Positions 40,247 through 44,188 of a stretch of DNA of 44,188 nt are shown in pieces. Position numbers and translations under genes: made by a program. Position 1 is the stretch's first letter. Each line of letters starts with the position of its first letter. Origin of the DNA: Deltaproteobacteria bacterium tcs-42 (GTDB lineage Bacteria > Desulfobacterota > Desulfuromonadia > Desulfuromonadales > Geopsychrobacteraceae); the NCBI GenBank assembly GCA_002049545.1, contig LLYT01000012.1, positions 1 through 44,188 of the forward strand, in the 5' to 3' direction. The notes below the pieces were generated by a model that did not search any database, had not been told where the DNA came from, and saw only the letters and a program-made list of their open reading frames with translations.

Positions 40247-43200
40247 TTTCAGCAAAATCGGTCCTGTTCATGTCGGTGATCTCCCCTACAACGGTTCTGC
40301 TTGTCTCACTTGGCTATTTGGCGCTGTTGTTTCTGATCGCCTCCTATGCGGAAAAGTGTCGCAAAACCGACAATTGCCTTCTGAAAAACGCAAATGTTTA
40401 TGCATTGTCGCTAGCAGTCTATTGCACCAGCTGGACATTTTACGGCAGCGTTGGCAAAGCCGCCTCCAACGGCCTGGAATTTCTCCCGATCTATTTAGGA
40501 CCAACCCTGATTGCTTTTGCCTGGTGGTTTCTGCTGCGCAAGATGGTCCTCATCAGTAAGCAGCAAAATATTACCAGCATTGCCGATTTTCTTTCCAGTC
40601 GCTACGATCGCTCCACGCTTCTTGGTGCTATTGTCACACTGTTTGCCGTCTTCGGCATTACCCCCTATATCGCCCTACAGTTGAAAGCCATTGCCCAGAC
40701 ATTGGCTATTCTGTCGATGCCGGTAACAGCTCCCGATACAGGTTTATACGATTTCACAGCCAAACTTCCGGGAAGCATTGATATCGCATTTTTTGTTGCC
40801 ATGCTGTTGGCTCTGTTTGGCGTGCTATTTGGTGCCAGAAGCCTGGACGCATCAGAAAAACATGAGGGACTGGTCGTCGCAGTTGCCTTTGAATCTCTGG
40901 TTAAATTGATCGCTTTTCTTGCCGTCGGTATTTTTGTTACCTATGGTCTGTTTGATGGTTTTATCGATGTTTTCCAGCGCTTTTATGAACAATTTCCAGA
41001 ACGTCGCGACCTGCTCCTGCTTGGCACTGAACGGACCCCCTACACCAAATGGTTTACACTTATTATTCTGTCGATGACGGCTGTCATGTTTCTGCCCCGA
41101 CAGTTCCACATCATGATCACAGAAAATATCGATGAACAGCATATCAAATCTGCCATGTGGAAATTTCCAGCTTACCTTTTCCTGATCAATCTGTTTGTTC
41201 TGCCAATCGCCCTTGGAGGTTTGATCATCAATGGTGGTGACACGACACAGGCCGATTATTTTGTCCTGACTCTGCCAATGTCTGCGGGACAGCCATGGTT
41301 AGCTCTGCTGGTCTTCATTGGTGGGCTGTCTGCCTCTGCCGGAATGGTCATGGTGTCTGCAGTCACGATAGCAACCATGATCCTGAACCAGTTGGTTATG
41401 CCGATCATTCTGAAACTGAATGTCAAAGCGCAAAATATCTCCGGGCTGCTGATCAGCATTAAACGCCTTGGTATTCTTGGTGTCATCTTTATTGGTTACT
41501 TCTATTTCAAAATCATTGGCAGTTCCTACGCTCTGGTCAACATGGGGCTGATATCTTTTGCTGCGGTGACTCAGTTTGCGCCAGCCGTAATTGGTGGGCT
41601 TTTCTGGAAAAGGGCGAATCGCAAAGCCGCCATATCGGGAATCAGCCTGGGTTTTGTCCTGTGGTTTTATACCCTCCTCATTCCATCATTTGTCCGCTCC
41701 GGCTGGCTCAGCTCAGAGATTCTACAAAATGGCCTCTATGGTATCAACCTGTTGAAACCCCTGGAGCTATTCGGCTTGCGTGGGTTTGATATGTACACCC
41801 ACTCTCTGTTCTGGAGTATGCTTTTCAATCTGGCAGCCTACCTGACGTTATCATTCTTTGCCAGACAGACAGAGTCGGAAGAGATGCAAGCCGAAAGATT
41901 TGTTGATATTTTTGTCGAGCAGCCGACACAACCAGCAAAGCTCAAGCGCATCAGCAAAGCACCAACCGTTATGGAATTTGTCGAATTAATGTCCAAATTC
42001 ATTGGTAAAAAACCGGCCCAAGCTGCTATAGCCGATTTTTTAGACAATCAGGAAATTGATGCCAAGGGTAATCTTTCCGATCATGAAATACCCAACCTGA
42101 AAAGCTTCACACAACGCACCCTGGCCGGTCACGTCGGTGCCGCTCCTGCGAAAATCATTCTCGAAAACTATCTGTCCGCTCGCGGTAGTCAGATGGAAGA
42201 TATCTTCGATATATTTGGCACAGTCACTATCAGTCATGCCTCCAGCCGCGAGCAATTGAGTGTCCTGTATGACACTGCACAAATTGTTTCCAGCGGAGGA
42301 GATTTTCAGAAAATCAGCGACAATATACTGGAACTGCTTGCGCAACAATTTAAATTTGACCTTTGTGTGATCCGCTTTCTCGAACCTGAATCGATGACAT
42401 TGATGGTCAAGAGTCTGGTTGGTTCAGCAACGGAACATCTAGGCCAGTTTGAGCGAAATCTCAATATGGATACCTACATCGGGCAGGCGTTCCTGTCTAA
42501 TGCCACTACAGTTGTCAATGATGTCGACTATATCGACAAGCCTCTTTCAGCACAACACATGAAGCGTGATGGGATCACCTGTCTGGCTCACACTCCAATC
42601 GTTTTTGAAGGGGACCCCATTGGAATTCTGTCGGCTTTTTCCAAAACCACAAAAGGGATCTTTACCAGGGAATTCATTGCCCTGTTTGAAAATTTGGCCG
42701 GGCAGGTCGGAATTGCGTGGCGCAACGATCAACAACTACAAAAACTTTTACGCGGTCGTGAACAGGAACGGGAGATGCAGATTGCCAGAGAGATTCAAAA
42801 AACTTTCCTCCCTGCAAACCTCCCCGATCAAGAAAATATCGCTATTGCCGGACTCTGTGTCTCTGCCCATCAAGTTGGCGGAGACTATTACGACATCATT
42901 GAACGCGATAATTCATCATACGACTTGATCATAGCCGATGTGTCAGGGCACAGTATTGGTTCAGCGCTGATCATGGCTGAAACACGCACTTTCATCCATG
43001 CCCGTATGGAAAGCATCAAACATCCGTCTGAAATGTTGCATGCTCTCAACGGCTATTTCCTTAAAGATCTGGATCGCTCCGATCAGTTTGTCACCATGTT
43101 TTACCTCCATTATAATTCACTCACTCATCGGCTGATTTATAGCAATGCCGGTCACAACACGCCGCTTCTCTGGAAAAGTCGGGAACGGAAAATCGTAACT

Positions 43201-43494
43201 CTGGATACCGAAGGGATGATTTTCGGGATCAAAAGCGATATTTCTTTTGAGCAGAAAGCGACAGACCTCGAACCAGGAGATATTCTCCTTCTGTACACAG
43301 ATGGAATTATCGAAGCTGAAAACAAAGACAAGGTCTTCTTTGGAATCGAAAGATTGGGAAAGCTGCTTGAAGAATGCGATGATTTGCACCCTCAAGAACT
43401 GATCGATCAGATTATGACCCAGGGACGAATGTTCACCGGAATGCGACATTTCAATGACGACATTACTCTCGTTGCCATGAAGGTTTTAAAATGA
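40243..43494 (+). CDS. SLC5/SSS-type transporter domain fused to STAC-like linker, GAF and SpoIIE/PP2C phosphatase domains
   Basis: N-terminal multi-TM SSS region (SLAVYCTSWTFYGSVGKAASNGLEFLPIYLGPTL; ITSIADFLSSRYDRS); GAF region (LYDTAQIVSSGGDFQKISDNILELLAQQF...); C-terminal PP2C_SIG motifs AREIQKTFLPANLP, VGGDYYDII, IADVSGHSIGSALIMA, YSNAGHN, LLLYTDGIIEA, FNDDITLVAMK. Confidence 0.92.
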   Translation: MISAKSVLFMSVISPTTVLLVSLGYLALLFLIASYAEKCRKTDNCLLKNANVYALSLAVYCTSWTFYGSVGKAASNGLEFLPIYLGPTLIAFAWWFLLRKMVLISKQQNITSIADFLSSRYDRSTLLGAIVTLFAVFGITPYIALQLKAIAQTLAILSMPVTAPDTGLYDFTAKLPGSIDIAFFVAMLLALFGVLFGARSLDASEKHEGLVVAVAFESLVKLIAFLAVGIFVTYGLFDGFIDVFQRFYEQFPERRDLLLLGTERTPYTKWFTLIILSMTAVMFLPRQFHIMITENIDEQHIKSAMWKFPAYLFLINLFVLPIALGGLIINGGDTTQADYFVLTLPMSAGQPWLALLVFIGGLSASAGMVMVSAVTIATMILNQLVMPIILKLNVKAQNISGLLISIKRLGILGVIFIGYFYFKIIGSSYALVNMGLISFAAVTQFAPAVIGGLFWKRANRKAAISGISLGFVLWFYTLLIPSFVRSGWLSSEILQNGLYGINLLKPLELFGLRGFDMYTHSLFWSMLFNLAAYLTLSFFARQTESEEMQAERFVDIFVEQPTQPAKLKRISKAPTVMEFVELMSKFIGKKPAQAAIADFLDNQEIDAKGNLSDHEIPNLKSFTQRTLAGHVGAAPAKIILENYLSARGSQMEDIFDIFGTVTISHASSREQLSVLYDTAQIVSSGGDFQKISDNILELLAQQFKFDLCVIRFLEPESMTLMVKSLVGSATEHLGQFERNLNMDTYIGQAFLSNATTVVNDVDYIDKPLSAQHMKRDGITCLAHTPIVFEGDPIGILSAFSKTTKGIFTREFIALFENLAGQVGIAWRNDQQLQKLLRGREQEREMQIAREIQKTFLPANLPDQENIAIAGLCVSAHQVGGDYYDIIERDNSSYDLIIADVSGHSIGSALIMAETRTFIHARMESIKHPSEMLHALNGYFLKDLDRSDQFVTMFYLHYNSLTHRLIYSNAGHNTPLLWKSRERKIVTLDTEGMIFGIKSDISFEQKATDLEPGDILLLYTDGIIEAENKDKVFFGIERLGKLLEECDDLHPQELIDQIMTQGRMFTGMRHFNDDITLVAMKVLK

Positions 43495-43677
43495 TCATTG
43501 ATGGAAGTCCACCTCACGGCGTTACGGCGTTTTGTTCAGGACCTCGACACACCTCTTCTCCGCTGAAAAACCCCCAGGCCGTCCAGGGGAGAATTTTTAC
43601 TTAGTTATCGACCGAAAATAGGGTACAATCAACAGCGTAACGTAAAAACCACTAAATTCGAATAAGGGAGATCTTGC

Positions 43678-44013
43678 ATGCAGTTAAACATGACCGAACA
43701 GGACGATATTGTCATAATAAGCGTCGAAGAAGAGCGAATGGATGCCCATAACAGTGGAGACCTTAAAGAACAGATGCTGCAACTGTTTGACGAGGGGAAA
43801 TGTAGCCTGATCATTGATTTGAATGCGGTCCGCTTCATCGATTCGTCGGGTCTTGGTGCTTTGGTTTCCGGCTTCAAAAATGCCAGTGCCCGTGAAGGAA
43901 GTCTCAAGCTCTGCTGCTTGCAACCGCAAGTCCGTTCGATGTTTGAACTCACACGTTTACATCGGGTTTTTGAAATTCACACAAATCAGAATGAAGCATT
44001 GGGTAGCTTCTAA
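43678..44013 (+). CDS. STAS-domain anti-sigma factor antagonist
   Basis: CSLIIDLNAVRFIDSSGLGALVSGFKNA (phosphorylatable DSSGLG serine motif). Confidence 0.94.
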   Translation: MQLNMTEQDDIVIISVEEERMDAHNSGDLKEQMLQLFDEGKCSLIIDLNAVRFIDSSGLGALVSGFKNASAREGSLKLCCLQPQVRSMFELTRLHRVFEIHTNQNEALGSF

Positions 44014-44079
44014 CTGTTGAGTGCCACGACATCGTAGACACTTTTTAGTGCCAGGACATCGTGAACTCAACCGAATATT

Positions 44080-44188
44080 TTAGCGAATTTTGTAATCAAA
44101 TTCTTCAATCTGAACTTTGTCCAGATAGAGTTTCAACCTTTGTTCTTTGACATCGATAGTAGCCACCACGTATTCGAGCTTTGCTTCC
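44080..44188 (-). mobile_element. Possible C-terminal end of a transposase/integrase-core protein, truncated by window edge
   Basis: Minus strand reads EAKLEYVVATIDVKEQRLKLYLDKVQIEEFDYKIR*; adjacent repeated motif GTGCCAcGACATCGTagAC / GTGCCAgGACATCGTgaAC at 44021-44068 resembles an IS terminus. Confidence 0.35.

Noticed and set aside
43560-43605. Possible terminator after the symporter-phosphatase gene (CCCCCAGGCCGTCCAGGGG...ATTTTT)
   Set aside because: Stem is short with mismatches; not strong enough to call.
1-44188. CRISPR array, rRNA or tRNA genes
   Set aside because: No regularly spaced identical repeats with unique spacers and no recognisable rRNA/tRNA sequence found by eye; a tRNAscan/Infernal run would be needed for certainty.

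Overview
The window reads as a chromosomal segment from a Gram-negative bacterium. Gene content and order suggest Desulfuromonadales/Geobacterales-like (inference only). Most of it is one long minus-strand run. (1) 1-3.1 kb is an accessory patch: a partial IS transposase, a hicA(frameshifted)/hicB pair, a nucleotidyltransferase remnant, a RelE/ParD-like TA pair and a single-ORF MNT-HEPN (MntA-HepT-like) fusion, all in the same orientation and separated by copies of a composite REP-like repeat. (2) 3.2-19.4 kb holds Wzz, an NDP-sugar epimerase, ComEA, the ADP-heptose pathway (gmhA, hldE, gmhB), LPS core kinases and glycosyltransferases, an O-antigen ligase, lpxK, waaA and an acyltransferase. 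(3) 19.4-29.5 kb holds msbA-lpxB-lpxA-fabZ-lpxD-skp-bamA-lolD-lolC/E. (4) 29.5-39.4 kb holds lysS, a thioesterase, mutM, an Opp/Dpp-type ABC transporter interrupted by a free-standing MshEN-like domain protein, a LolB-like lipoprotein and a TPR lipoprotein. (5) 39.6-39.85 kb is a dense series of hairpins without a convincing gene. (6) 40.0-44.0 kb, on the plus strand, encodes a small membrane protein translationally coupled to a 1083-aa SLC5-type transporter fused to GAF and SpoIIE/PP2C phosphatase domains, followed by a STAS anti-sigma-factor antagonist. The best candidates for little-described biology are the transporter-phosphatase/STAS module, the repeat-punctuated TA cassettes, the MNT-HEPN fusion, the MshEN protein inside the opp operon, the ParB/Srx-like protein in the LPS locus and the hairpin-rich intergenic element. 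All domain assignments come from reading motifs by eye; no database search was run.
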